From: Massospora cicadina
Lineage: Eukaryota > Entomophthoromycota > Entomophthoromycetes > Entomophthorales > Entomophthoraceae
Reading direction: 5' to 3'
DNA: 64,000 bases
NCBI GenBank assembly: GCA_022478985.1
Contig: JAKSZP010015899.1
Coordinates: forward strand, 110,153-174,152
The position numbers and the translations under genes were made by a program. The notes below the pieces were generated by a model that saw only the letters and a program-made list of their open reading frames with translations, made no database searches and was not told the DNA's origin. Each line of letters opens with the position of its first letter. Within the stretch, counting starts at the first letter, position 1. This document shows positions 1-9,178 of this stretch, in pieces.

Positions 1-37
1 GGTTAACGTATCATCCAGTCATATCAACTTCCTGACA
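1..37 (-). repeat. 3' LTR of Gypsy A (first 37 bp only)
   Basis: On the minus strand this begins TGTCAGGAAGTT directly after a polypurine tract. It matches the start of the LTR ending at 13926 with only about six differences in 37 bp. The remaining roughly 440 bp lie left of the window. Confidence 0.85.
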
Positions 38-50
38 TTACCCCCCTTTG
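38..50 (-). promoter_or_regulatory. Polypurine tract of Gypsy A
   Basis: The minus strand reads CAAAGGGGGGTAA immediately before the LTR start TGTCAG. This is the expected primer position for plus-strand DNA synthesis. Confidence 0.8.
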
Positions 51-66
51 ACTGGATGATATGCTC

Positions 67-637
67 TCACTGTTTGTAGGCCCAAAGGAACTTCTCGTGA
101 ACTTGGTTGATGATCTGACCCCCCACAGGTTCCTTGATGGTGTAAACATCCATGCCAGTCTTTTCAATTATCTCAAATGGACCAAACCAAATGTCAGAAA
201 GCTTTTTTTCCTTCTAAAACCGTACTGATCTTGGAATAAAATATGGTTTTCTATAGAGTACAGTGGAAGTCCGCTTCATCACTTCTGATCTGTGGCCTGA
301 TTGCAAATATTCTTAGCCAAACTGGTGGAGTAGGCTTCCAATTGTAGCTTGATCAATGTATCCGTAAGGGTCTTCAAATAACGCTGAGGGTCCACTCCAC
401 CAGTATCCTCTACACACGAATAAAGCAAGGAAGGCAAAGATGGATGTCAACCATACAACAGTTGGAACGGGCTCTTACCAGTAGATGAATGATAACTAAT
501 ATTGTATGCAAATAGAGCCATGGGTAGGAGGGCGCTTCATTTCGAGAGTTGTTCATTTACCAACTTATGGAGGATGTTCACCAAAGTTCTGTTAACCCAC
601 TCCACCATTCCATTAAAATTTGGATGATATGTGGGTG
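67..637 (-). pseudogene. Gypsy A integrase, C-terminal part
   Basis: Read on the minus strand from the Gypsy B junction, this holds the third catalytic region of a DDE integrase: a YHPNFNG stretch followed by VEWVNRTL, where the Glu of the NGxVExxNRTL family motif is present. Further on are an AYN..YH.STG.SPF block and a GPF module (KLSDIWFGPFEI), followed by a TGA at 67-69 just before the polypurine tract. At least one internal stop and a frame change are visible. The catalytic N-terminal half continues at 6541-7200 on the far side of the inserted Gypsy B. It would have joined retrotransposon cDNA to the host chromosome; it is now non-functional. Confidence 0.85.
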
Positions 638-1435
638 TGTGGAAACACTGATGGATGCCACAAATTCTTTGTTAAAGTGAGAAATTTAATTTATAGATGA
701 AAGTAAAGAATGACGCTTTGATAAAGTTTTTTATGTTTTTTTATTGTTTAAGCAGGACCAAACCAAGAAAGGTCCTTTTCTCAATACTAGTATTTCATAT
801 TTAAACTAGTCCGAATTTTGAGACCATGGGTTTTCAAAGCTAAAGTATATAAAGCTGAGTTATCCAAATTAGGGAATATAGGTTTTTGGCCTATCAAATC
901 AAAGATAAAATTTTTTAGGCAAGACTGACCCTTGTGTAATGATTTGATGTATTGTATCCAATCACCAGCAAGTAAAATCTTCTCACCTTGGCAGTGGTCA
1001 GACTCATGTGGTAATGATTGATTAATTTGCACCCTTTTATCATTGAGTAAAATCTTTGAACCTCGGAGGTGGTCAGATTTGTGTGGTAATGATTTATTAA
1101 TTTTTACCCTATCATTGTCAAGTAAAATCTTCGCACCTCAGAGGTGGTCAGATTTGTGTGGTAATGAACACCTCAAATTTGGCCAAGAAGTTGAAGAATT
1201 CCTATTATCAGTTCTTATCTTATTATGCCGATTTTGGTTATAATCCTTTATTTTCCAATAGTCAGGATTCCACCAATAATCCACCAAGGTCTTTTCGCCA
1301 CTGGTACTCATATTGTTGATAACCACAATACTATTCAAAGATTGGGCAGGAGATGGGCCAATCATGGTAGCAGATTTGGGAGCACTCATACCTCCAACAT
1401 TCTTTCTCCTAAGTCGAGAAGGTGAATGTCCAACA
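638..1435 (-). repeat. 3' LTR of Gypsy B (798 bp)
   Basis: It matches 5659-6535 along its length, starts TGTTGGACATTCACC on the minus strand after a polypurine tract, and ends TCCACA. It holds one fewer copy of a 75-bp internal tandem repeat than the other LTR, which accounts for nearly all of the 79-bp length difference. Confidence 0.9.
971..1170. repeat. 75-bp tandem repeat in LTR B, about 2.7 copies
   Basis: Units start at 971, 1046 and 1121, each beginning AGTAAAATCTT and containing a GGTGGTCAGA core. The spacing is exactly 75 bp. Confidence 0.88.
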
Positions 1436-1450
1436 TTTCCCCCCCTCAAG
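1436..1450 (-). promoter_or_regulatory. Polypurine tract of Gypsy B
   Basis: The minus strand reads CTTGAGGGGGGGAAA directly before the 3' LTR. Confidence 0.8.
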
Positions 1451-1479
1451 AATGTTGGGAGGGGTGTAGGGTCATAGGA

Positions 1480-2500
1480 AGTGGCCATATACCTGGTTTA
1501 CAATAATTCCTGTAGCCAAGATTTGATAAAATACTCATTTCCTCTCTTATATGTGATGGTAAATGGCCCCATCCCAGATTGATCCAAGTTTGCCACTATG
1601 GGGAGTTATACAGTTGTGGTGATATAAAACCATATCTGAAACTTGGAAGGAAGGTAGAGGAGCTCGGAGCTCATTGGCAGCTTGTCTTCTTAAGTAACCA
1701 TGTTTGCTAGGTTGGTCATAGCCTCTGATTGAAGCTGAATGATGTGGTTAGCTAACCTTTGCATGGCTTTTTCAGGCACCTCTCCTCTAGAGAAGACGTC
1801 CTTAGCTAGGAGAGCAGGTATGCCCGGTTCCCTGCCATAAAAAACTCAGAAAGGGGATATTTTCAAAATCTGATGATAGCTAATTCGGTCTGCCATATTA
1901 GCGCTAGGGAGATAATGATCCCAATGAAGGGGATCAGATGAAGCCATTTTCCATAAGATAGAAACCAAAGTACCATTTGCTCACTCCACGGTACCATTGG
2001 TTGATGGATTATATGGAGCTGAGAATAGTTGCTGGGCTCCCATGGAAGCAGCCAAAATTTTGACTACTCTGGATGTAAAATTTTTCCCATTATCACAGAG
2101 TAGCACTTGAGGGCACCCGTGTCAAGTGAAAATATTTTGGTGAAGAAAGGTGGCAGTTGCCTTAGCAGTTTGGGCCAGCAACGCCACAGCTTCAACCCAC
2201 TTTGTGAAGTGGTCAATGCCTACCAAAATATACCTGTTTCCACCTGTGGTTTGAGGAAGCGGCCCTACTACGTCCAAGCTTATTGTATGAAATGGCTGTT
2301 GCGGGGTAGTTGGCTGATATTGATATCTAGTCTTGAATCAAGACTGTTTCTTACACATAAGGCAAGCATCCAAGACTTCGACAATAGCTTCTATGATTCC
2401 TTCCCAGAAGTACCGATCCTTAACCCACTCATAGGTTTTCTTTACTCCTCCATGGCCTAAAGTTGAATAAGCTTTCAGGGTGACAGGTACTCGTTCTGAG
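1480..2500 (-). pseudogene. Gypsy B integrase
   Basis: On the minus strand the N-terminal zinc-binding part is at the right, with GHGGVKKTYEWV and CLMCKKQ. The first His of the HHCC motif seems to be replaced. The core follows: ISLDVVGPLP with the first Asp, LLCDNGKNF with the second Asp, and a STNGTVE block with the Glu. The C-terminal end, near YDPTPLPTF, runs up to the polypurine tract. In-frame stops lie after the zinc segment, in the E block (TVE-stop-ANGTL) and near the C-terminus. The fold and DDE residues are those of Ty3/Gypsy integrases. Stops make it inactive, although all three acidic positions survive. Confidence 0.87.
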
Positions 2501-2559
2501 GGTCGTAGGTAAGGCAACCACTTCGCCCCCACTTGCTTGTACAACTTCTCACTATCCAC

Positions 2560-3105
2560 TTTAGTGTTACAGGAGTGCTGGGCCAACATCCTCTGTACAG
2601 GCTCATCATCATCTTCCCAGTCATTTGGGGTCATTAGAAGATCATACAGCCGCTCCGCTTCACTGTTATATAGGTGGAGGATGGGCAGCTGATTTAACCC
2701 ATCAACATTCATGTGGCAGGTTCCAGTGTGGTGTTCAATCTTCATATCATAATGCTGGAGCTTTAGAGCCCAGCAAGCTAAGCGCCCCGTAGGGTCCTTC
2801 ATGTTTTGCAACCATTTTAAAGATGCATGTTCCGTGATCACAGTGAAAGAGATCCCATACAAGAAAGGGCGGTAATGCTTCACTGCAAGTAGAATGGCGA
2901 GACACTCCTTCTCGGTAACACTATAGTTGCGTTCTGCCTTTGATAGCATTTTACTAAAATATGAGACAGGATGATCTACCCCTTTTTCATCCAGTTGAGC
3001 TAAGATGGCCCCAACGGCGTAGTCTGAGGCGTCTGTAAATAAAATAAACGGTTTTCTATAATCAGGATGCCTTAGGATAGGCTGTTCTTGCAGCAGCAAC
3101 TTCAT
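2560..3105 (-). pseudogene. Gypsy B RNase H domain
   Basis: A long minus-strand open frame reading FILFTDASDYAVGAILAQ, then YSVTEKECLAILLAVKHY, then FTVITEHASLKWLQ, ending near NVDGLNQLP. This is the standard Gypsy RNase H order (first Asp in TDAS, Glu in TEKE). The usual third acidic motif TDHAS is here TEHAS, an Asp-to-Glu change. The same frame runs on into the integrase zinc region. It lies just downstream of RT, from which it is separated by about 190 bp of frame-broken connection sequence. Confidence 0.85.
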
Positions 3106-3297
3106 TGTTTCATAGGCGGCCTTCTGTTCAGTGCCCTCATTGAAAAGGGATATTCTTTTTTAGTAAGCGAACAAGGGGCTCACTGAGTTGGGCAAACTTG
3201 GGGATGAACTGATGGCAATACCCCATCATCCCTATAAATACCTGTATATCCCATAGATTTTTGGGGGTGGCATTCTGGCAATCGCTTCAACCTTATC

Positions 3298-4134
3298 TTA
3301 TATGGGTTGGATTCCCTCTTGAAAAATGGTATGTCCAAGGAAATTTAATTTCTTTTGGAAAAAAGTACACTTTGACGGCTTTAATTTGATAGTTGAGCGT
3401 CTTAAGCGTTGGAATACCTCTCCTAAATGATCAAGGTGTTCATTAAAGGTCTTTGAGAATATGGTAATGTCGTCAAGGTAGACAATAACGCAGGTTAACT
3501 TTAGATCCTGCATAATGTGATTCATTGCACGCTGGAAAGAAGCAGGTGCGTTGCACAACCCTTGAGGTAATCGCGTGGGTTGGAAAAGACCTTCACTGCA
3601 TATCAACGCGCATTTCTCTTGATCTGAGGAGATAGATACATTTGCCAATAAACACTGGCCAAGTCCAAGGCAGAGAAAAAATTTGAGCCTGAAAGCTGGG
3701 CCAGGGCATCGTCAATGCTGGGATAGGATAGCTATCCTTTTTTGTAAGATTGTTTAACCTGCCGTAGTCCATGACTACCCAGTGACCTCCATAATTTTCT
3801 TTATTAGCAGAAGGGGGGAGGACCAAGGGCTTTGCGAAGGAACTAATAACCCCGCGTCTAATAACTGCGTGAGTTCCGTCCTCATTTGTTGCTCCTCCAC
3901 CTTTGACTTGCGATAAGGTTTTGACCTAATGGGATGAGCATCACCCATATTGATGGAATGGCACCAGCCCTTCATGTGGCCATAATCATTGTCCGACTTT
4001 GAGAATATATCACTAAACTCATCCAAAAGAGTTTGCACTTTCTCAAACTCATCTGAGGTCAGCTCATCCAAAATATGGACGTTTGGCAAGGTACATACCA
4101 GGTTATCTGCGGGCAGACCTAAATCTACCATCAA
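3298..4134 (-). pseudogene. Gypsy B reverse transcriptase
   Basis: Three overlapping minus-strand frames carry the RT in order. 3775-4134 holds the N-terminal fingers (HPIRSKPYRKSKVEEQQ, LLVPSQSPWSSPLLLIKK). 3593-3826 holds VVMDYGRLNNLTKKDSYPIP. 3298-3648 holds FQRAMNHIMQDL, the active-site box VIVYLDDITIFS, and KCTFFQKKLNFLGH. The catalytic YLDD is intact. Two frameshifts separate the three pieces. The relation to Ty3/Gypsy RT is clear. Confidence 0.9.
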
Positions 4135-4182
4135 GCCAATAGAGTGGATTTGTTCAACTTCCTCCGCAGGGAGTAAAAACCC

Positions 4183-4614
4183 TCAGCCCACCACCTGGTG
4201 CTTTCTTACAATTATGTCCTTTTTGGTGAGGTTTCCCAACAGTAGAGTAATAGGCCTCTGATAGGCTGGGTCTAAAATGCCAGGCAATACCCAAGGCTCA
4301 AAAGAGCTAACTCTGTCGATGCTTAAGAGGTGTAATAAGCAGTGGCGTGGGATTTGGAGTGTGATTTTCGTGTCAACCACTTGTTGTTCACCTGGCTTAA
4401 TCACCACCTCATTTGCCGCATAGAATGGAATACCATCTCTAGCCTCCACTGAATCGGGCAATTTCATAGTGTTGCGCCCAGAAGTAACATAATGTAAAGA
4501 CAAAGCAGAAGAGGGGTATTCAACTAAGCAGGTGTAGTCATTCTTGATGGGTTCTTTGTTGGGTAAGATTAATGGAACTTCGTAGTTCATTAAAGATAGG
4601 AACCCTTGCTTCAT
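4183..4614 (-). pseudogene. dUTPase-like domain of Gypsy B, between protease and RT
   Basis: A 143-aa minus-strand frame with the trimeric dUTPase motif order. GIPFYAANEVVIKPGEQQVV followed by DTKITLQIP resembles the N-terminal segment with its Pro-Gly turn. A degenerate middle segment follows, then GILDPAYQRPITLLLGNL, which matches the GxIDxxYRGxIxVxLxN motif including its Asp. IIVRKHQVVG stands where F-x-V-x-x-G-D-R-I-A-Q is expected. The segment overlaps the end of the protease frame and precedes RT, so it is translated as part of pol. It may hydrolyse dUTP or only retain the fold: the serine-rich motif 2 (LLSIDRVSSF) is divergent. Assignment is by motif reading only. Confidence 0.7.
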
Positions 4615-5441
4615 GTTATGATGCCTTCATATTCAAGCATAAACTGAGTACCTATGAGAATATCATAGGAGTTATTATCTAAGGCCACAGCGGGGGCCAA
4701 TAGGATAAGCTTCCCAATGTGTATGGGAAGAGAGGAGTAAGAGCCAAGAGCGCGGGTGTTGTTTGGGCCCGCAGTTCCAAATTCCTTGATACAATCCAAG
4801 TCAGGCATCAATTTAATCCTTTTTATCAGCTGAGATGAAATTACATTCACTGGAGAACCTGTATCCAGGATAGCTATCACCTGGACTTTGTGAACAACTA
4901 CTTCAACCTTGGTAAGTGTGCTTCCAAAGTTGGCTGTCAGCGCTAAGAACTCCTTGAGACGAAAAGTGGAGGTTAATTTGCGTGCGGTCTCAGGGTGAGT
5001 CTCCAGAATAGACTGCATGGTATGCCTTCGCTGTAAAGGGCGAATTAGACTTGATAGGAGCTGATCAGCATCGCTGGCTGTGTCAATAGTTTCCATACAA
5101 CCTATAACTTGGCGGAGATAAGTATCCTCAGGTATGGTGGTTTCATCTACTCCTTTGTCATTTATGCGATCAGAGACCTCCACTTCCGCAGGAGCTCCCA
5201 ATAAGTAGTACCCAACATCATCATAACCCCCCTCAGTATCAGCCGCAGCGGTATTCTTAACCATGGGCAATGCTACAATTGAAGTAGGGGAGACAGCCAT
5301 GAGGTGTTGGGTATTTAGCTTCGCTTTAACCGGCATTTTCACAACCCCAGTAGTTCTGGAGGATATGCCCTTAGGGCGCGCACTTGTTGGCTGAGTTGAA
5401 ATAGAACCCACAGTAGGAATCTCCGCTTTACGTTGTGCCAA
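4611..5441 (-). pseudogene. Gypsy B aspartic protease with upstream linker
   Basis: A 276-aa minus-strand open frame. The last 100 residues hold VQVIAILDTGSPVNVISSQL (active-site DTG intact) and end with NSYDILIGTQFMLEYEGII, the usual Gypsy protease C-terminal block. The first 150 residues are a low-complexity linker with no known domain. The displayed start is probably internal, since coding similarity to the linker seems to continue towards the PBS in other frames. No capsid or CCHC knuckle precedes it, unlike in Gypsy A. Confidence 0.85.
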
Positions 5442-5639
5442 AAAGCAGGTTTGGCAGAGAGGATAGGCATAGGTGGCCTCACTCCCAACGGTTCAATAGG
5501 ATGTTGCTCTAGCTTTTTGAAACGGGAAAAAAGCTGGCTAGTTGCTTCTTGAGAGCAACTAATCGTGATTCAGGAGAGCTGCTCACGTTTACAGCCTCCA
5601 TCGCTTTTTAATACTTTATCAAAGTATTCAGGGCAGTCC

Positions 5640-5655
5640 CCTGTATTGAGCACCA
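5640..5655 (-). promoter_or_regulatory. Primer binding site of Gypsy B
   Basis: The minus strand reads TGGTGCTCAATACAGG, three bases inside the 5' LTR. It differs at one position from the PBS of Gypsy A and Gypsy E. Confidence 0.78.
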
Positions 5656-5658
5656 GTT

Positions 5659-6535
5659 TGTGGGATCCAATGACGGATGCCACAAATTCTTTGTTAAAGT
5701 GAGAAATTTACTTTATAAATAAAAGTAATAATGACACTTTGTTAAAGTTTTTTTATGTTTTTTATTGTTTAAGCAGGGCCAAACCAAGAAAGGTCCTTTT
5801 CTCAATACTAGTATTTCATGTTTAAACTAGTTCAAATTTTGAGACCATGGGTTTTCAAAGCTAAAGTATATAAAGCTGAGTCATCCAAATTAGGGAATAT
5901 AGGTTTTCAGCCTATCAGATCAAAGATAAAATATTTTTTGGGGAAAAAAATGACCCATGTGGTAACAGTTTGATGTATTGTATCCAATCATCAGCAAGTA
6001 AAATCTTCTCACCTCATCAGTGGTCAGACTTGTGTGGTAATGATTGGTTAATTTGCACCCTATCATTTTCAAGTAAAATCTTCACACCTCGGAGGCAGTC
6101 AGATTAGTGGGGTAATGATTTGTTAATATTTAACTTATCATCATTGAGTAAAATCTTTGCACCTCGGAGGTGGTCAGATTTAAGTGGTAATGATTTGTTA
6201 ATTTTACCCTATCATTGTCGAGTAAAATCTTTGCACCTCAGAGGTGGTCAGATTCATATGGTAGCAAACACCTCAAATTTGGCTGAAAAGTTGAAGAATT
6301 CCTATTATCAGTTCTTACCTTATTATGCCGATTTTGGTTATAATCCTTATTTTTCCAATAGTCAGGATTCCACCAAGAATCCACCAAGGTCTTTTTGCCA
6401 TTGGTACTCATATCGTTGATAACCACAATATCATTCAAAGATTGGGCAGGAGATGGGCCAATCATGGTAGCAGATTCAGGAGCACTCATACCTCTAACAT
6501 TCTCTCTCCTAAGTTGAGAAGGTGAATGTCTGACA
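5659..6535 (-). repeat. 5' LTR of Gypsy B (877 bp)
   Basis: On the minus strand it begins TGTCAGACATTCACC and ends GGATCCCACA. It is followed inward by the PBS and outward by the GGGTG duplication. It contains about 3.6 copies of the 75-bp repeat against about 2.7 in the 3' LTR. Confidence 0.92.
5997..6265. repeat. 75-bp tandem repeat in LTR B, about 3.6 copies
   Basis: Units start at 5997, 6072, 6147 and 6221 with the AGTAAAATCTT start and GGTGGTCAGA-like core. This is one more unit than in the partner LTR. Confidence 0.88.
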
Positions 6536-6540
6536 GGGTG

Positions 6541-7200
6541 GTCAAAACCCCACATGGATTGCCATCAGCTCATTAAACTTTGGCAGAATGTACAAAGTGA
6601 AGTTGGTTCTGTTATCCATTAAAATGAATTGTGGGCAGCTGTGTCGCTGTACAACACACTCCATGATGAATTTGGCAAAAGTGGATGCGCCCAAATCGTT
6701 GATGTCCCTGGCCTCCACCCATCAAGTCAGATGATCTATGGCGATGATGATATACTTGGACTGTTTGGTACTATTTGGCAGAGGTCCTACTACATCAATA
6801 GAAACAGTGTGCCAGGCGAACTGGGGTTTGACCAGCTGGTATGTGATTCTCCTATGGAATGGTTTTTCCACTTGACACTGATGACAACAACTAATCATTT
6901 ACAATACTTTGTAATACATTCTCTCCCAGTAGTATCAGGATTGCAACATCTCTTGTGTTTTTTGCAATCCTTCGTGGCCTACAGCCCAATGAGCATCAAT
7001 AATTATTGCAGGTCGGTCCAAAGGATTAGGGAAACTCAACGTCTTGTCGCCTTCCGCTTATATAGTTCTCCCCCACATAGAAAGGTATCTGCCCTAAGTC
7101 TGTCTAGTACTTGATCACTGCAGCAGCTCATCCTGGTATTTATTTACCACCATCTTCTCATACAATATGTTGGCTAAATCCGCTGTGATTGCAACTGTTG
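6541..7200 (-). pseudogene. Gypsy A integrase, N-terminal and core part
   Basis: The minus-strand translation gives the HHCC zinc segment (HWAVGHEGLQKTQEML, then CCHQC), the first catalytic Asp in VSIDVVGPLP, IAIDHLT-stop-WVEA, and the second Asp in FILMDNRTNF. The frame then meets the Gypsy B LTR at 6540. The third catalytic residue is on the other side of B, at about 590. Several stops and frame changes are present, and no ATG-led frame covers it. Confidence 0.83.
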
Positions 7201-7205
7201 GCAGC

Positions 7206-7619
7206 CTAGAGACAATCTGCATTTTGGTGTTTAGCTCCAGGATGGTGTACATTCTCAAAATCATATTCTTGGAGCTTTAATGCCCAACATGTGAGTCGCC
7301 CTTCCAGCTCACGCAGATTCTGCAACCAACGCAAGGAAGCATGGTCCATTACAACTTGGAATTGTACCCCATGCAGATATACATGAAACTGTTTATATGC
7401 ATAAATTACCACTAAACATTATTGCTCAGTACTGGTGTAGTTCCGTTCGTGACAGCACAAACTTTGACTACAGAAGGTGACAGGATGCTCCATGCCATCA
7501 TCGTCCTTTTGAGATAATACTGCCCCTATAGCGGAGAGAGAGGCATCCATTTGCACTATGAACTGTTTGTCAAAGTTGGGATATTGCAATATGGGTGCGC
7601 TTACTAACGCGGTGTGCAA
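7206..7619 (-). pseudogene. Gypsy A RNase H
   Basis: Two minus-strand frames interrupted by a stop. 7419-7619 holds FIVQMDASLSAIGAVLSQ and YTSTEQ-stop. 7206-7412 holds FQVVMDHASLRWLQNL and ends near HQNADCL. The stop falls inside the TEKE-like motif. Sequence and order match the RNase H of Gypsy B, from the same lineage. Confidence 0.85.
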
Positions 7620-7689
7620 TACATCAAAAGCGTTCTGGCATCATTCTGTCCAATTGAAAGAAGCGTTTTTCTTCAGTAACTTGAAAAGT

Positions 7690-8496
7690 GGGGCCCCAAT
7701 ACAACTGAAATTAGAAATAACTGGCGGTAATACCCAACCATCCCCCAGAAACACTTAAACGTCCTGCTGCTACCTGGGTGGGTCATCTTGCTTATCGCTT
7801 CCACTTTAGCTGGCTGTGGTTTAAGCCCGCTTGAATCCATGATGAACCCAAGTTATTTCAATTGCTCCTTAAAGAAATGGCACTTTTGAGGTTTTATTTT
7901 GATATTAACAGCAGCGAGGCATTGGAACACTTGTTCCAAATGGCCAAGGTGTTCAGTAAACGTCCGCGAGAATATGTTGAAATTGTCAAGATAGACTAAA
8001 ATGCAGGATAACTTTAAATCACCTAGAATCATATCCATGGTTGCTGGAACGTAGCCGGGGCATTGCACAACCCTTGTGGCATGCAAGTAGGTTGGAATAA
8101 TCCTTTTGACATGATAAATCGCATTTTTCCCATCTCGCTGATGGCAATTCAATCTGCCAGTATCCCAAGATCAGATCCATGGCTTAGAAATAGTACGCTA
8201 TTCCTAATCAATCTAACGCATCATCAATCTGTGGAAGAGGGTAGGAATCCTTCTCCGTTATGTTATTGAGTTTGCAATAGTCAATAACCACCCAATTCGA
8301 GCCATCTTTTTTCTTCACTATAAACTAGTGATGCCCACGAACTATTTGATGGTTCTAGCACCCCTTGCATTATATGTTTATCCACCTCATCGGAGAAAAC
8401 CTCTTCTGCTGCTTTGGAACGTCTAATAGGTCGCGATTGAATAGGAGGGTGATCCCCAGTATCTATCCAATGTACCACCCCTAGAGTGCACCCCAA
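7690..8496 (-). pseudogene. Gypsy A reverse transcriptase with mutated active site
   Basis: The N-terminal part at 8281-8496 has HPPIQSRPIRRSKAAEE and [13 protein letters not shown]. The palm at 7853-8152 has the active-site box ILVYLDNFNIFSRTF followed by KIKPQKCHFF. The family motif YLDD is YLDN here, a G-to-A change in a CpG context on the coding strand that removes a catalytic Asp. Frameshifts separate the segments. Confidence 0.87.
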
Positions 8497-8559
8497 ATCT
8501 TGATCATCATGTGCAAAAATATCTCAATACTCATCAAATAACGCCATAGCCTGTTCTTG

Positions 8560-9010
8560 TTGGTCTGTTGATCATCCAGTAAGCGCTTCCCATGAAACCA
8601 CGGTCAATACGCCAAGTGGATAGCTTGTCATCAGTCTGAGATCCTCCCAAGAGCCAAAATCATGAATACAGTTGACTTCTTCTATATGAGAAAAGTGTAA
8701 GTAAGCCACCACTTGGTGCCGCTGAATTGTTATAGTCTCCTTTTGTAAATTTGCTAGCAGCACTTTCACTTCTCTGTTCCCAGGTGGCAGAAACCCTGGA
8801 GCCGCATGTGGCTTGAGCTAAGAGTGTGGGTAAGGAGCCATGATTTCACCATAAAGCCCTTTTGGGACATCGATTTCAAGCTCAGTTCCTACTATGAATG
8901 GTGTCCAGAATGTATGCTCCAATTGCTAGCTGCTCAAAGCGGAATCCCTTTGTATTCATAGATCTGGTTGGGGAGGACCCTGGTCTGTCGCTTCAGTTGT
9001 TAATAGCACA
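8560..9010 (-). pseudogene. dUTPase-like remnant of Gypsy A
   Basis: The minus-strand frame around 8572-8769 reads VKVLLANLQKETITIQRHQV then VAYLHFS. It aligns by eye with the C-terminal dUTPase block of Gypsy B (LLLGNLTKKDIIVRKHQVV) and occupies the same place between protease and RT. The N-terminal half, about 8780-9010, is too broken to read confidently. Confidence 0.5.
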
Positions 9011-9178
9011 TGGGGATATCTCCATCGCTGTAGGATAGGTTGATTTGACTAGAATGGAACGAATCCATTGGGATTCCACACAAGGTAAAACAAACAGGAA
9101 TCTGTTTTCCTAAAATAATAAGTGTTTCCTCCGCCATGTCTATCACAACACCAAATTTCCTCATAAATGTTGCACCGA

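Larger units (their letters stand above)
638..6535 (-). mobile_element. Ty3/Gypsy retrotransposon B, nested in A
   Basis: A 5898-bp minus-strand element with both LTRs (638-1435 and 5659-6535), PBS, polypurine tract and pol, flanked by the perfect 5-bp duplication GGGTG at 633-637 and 6536-6540. Removing it brings together the two halves of the Gypsy A integrase. Domain order on the coding strand is protease, dUTPase-like, RT, RNase H, integrase. Only about 780 bp separate the PBS from the protease active site, with no capsid-like or zinc-knuckle sequence, so gag is missing. Its reading frames are longer and less broken than those of A, in keeping with a later insertion. Confidence 0.92.

Noticed and set aside
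6629..7114. Plus-strand open frame of 161 aa
   Set aside because: It lies antisense to the Gypsy A integrase, whose motifs read on the minus strand. It is a shadow frame.
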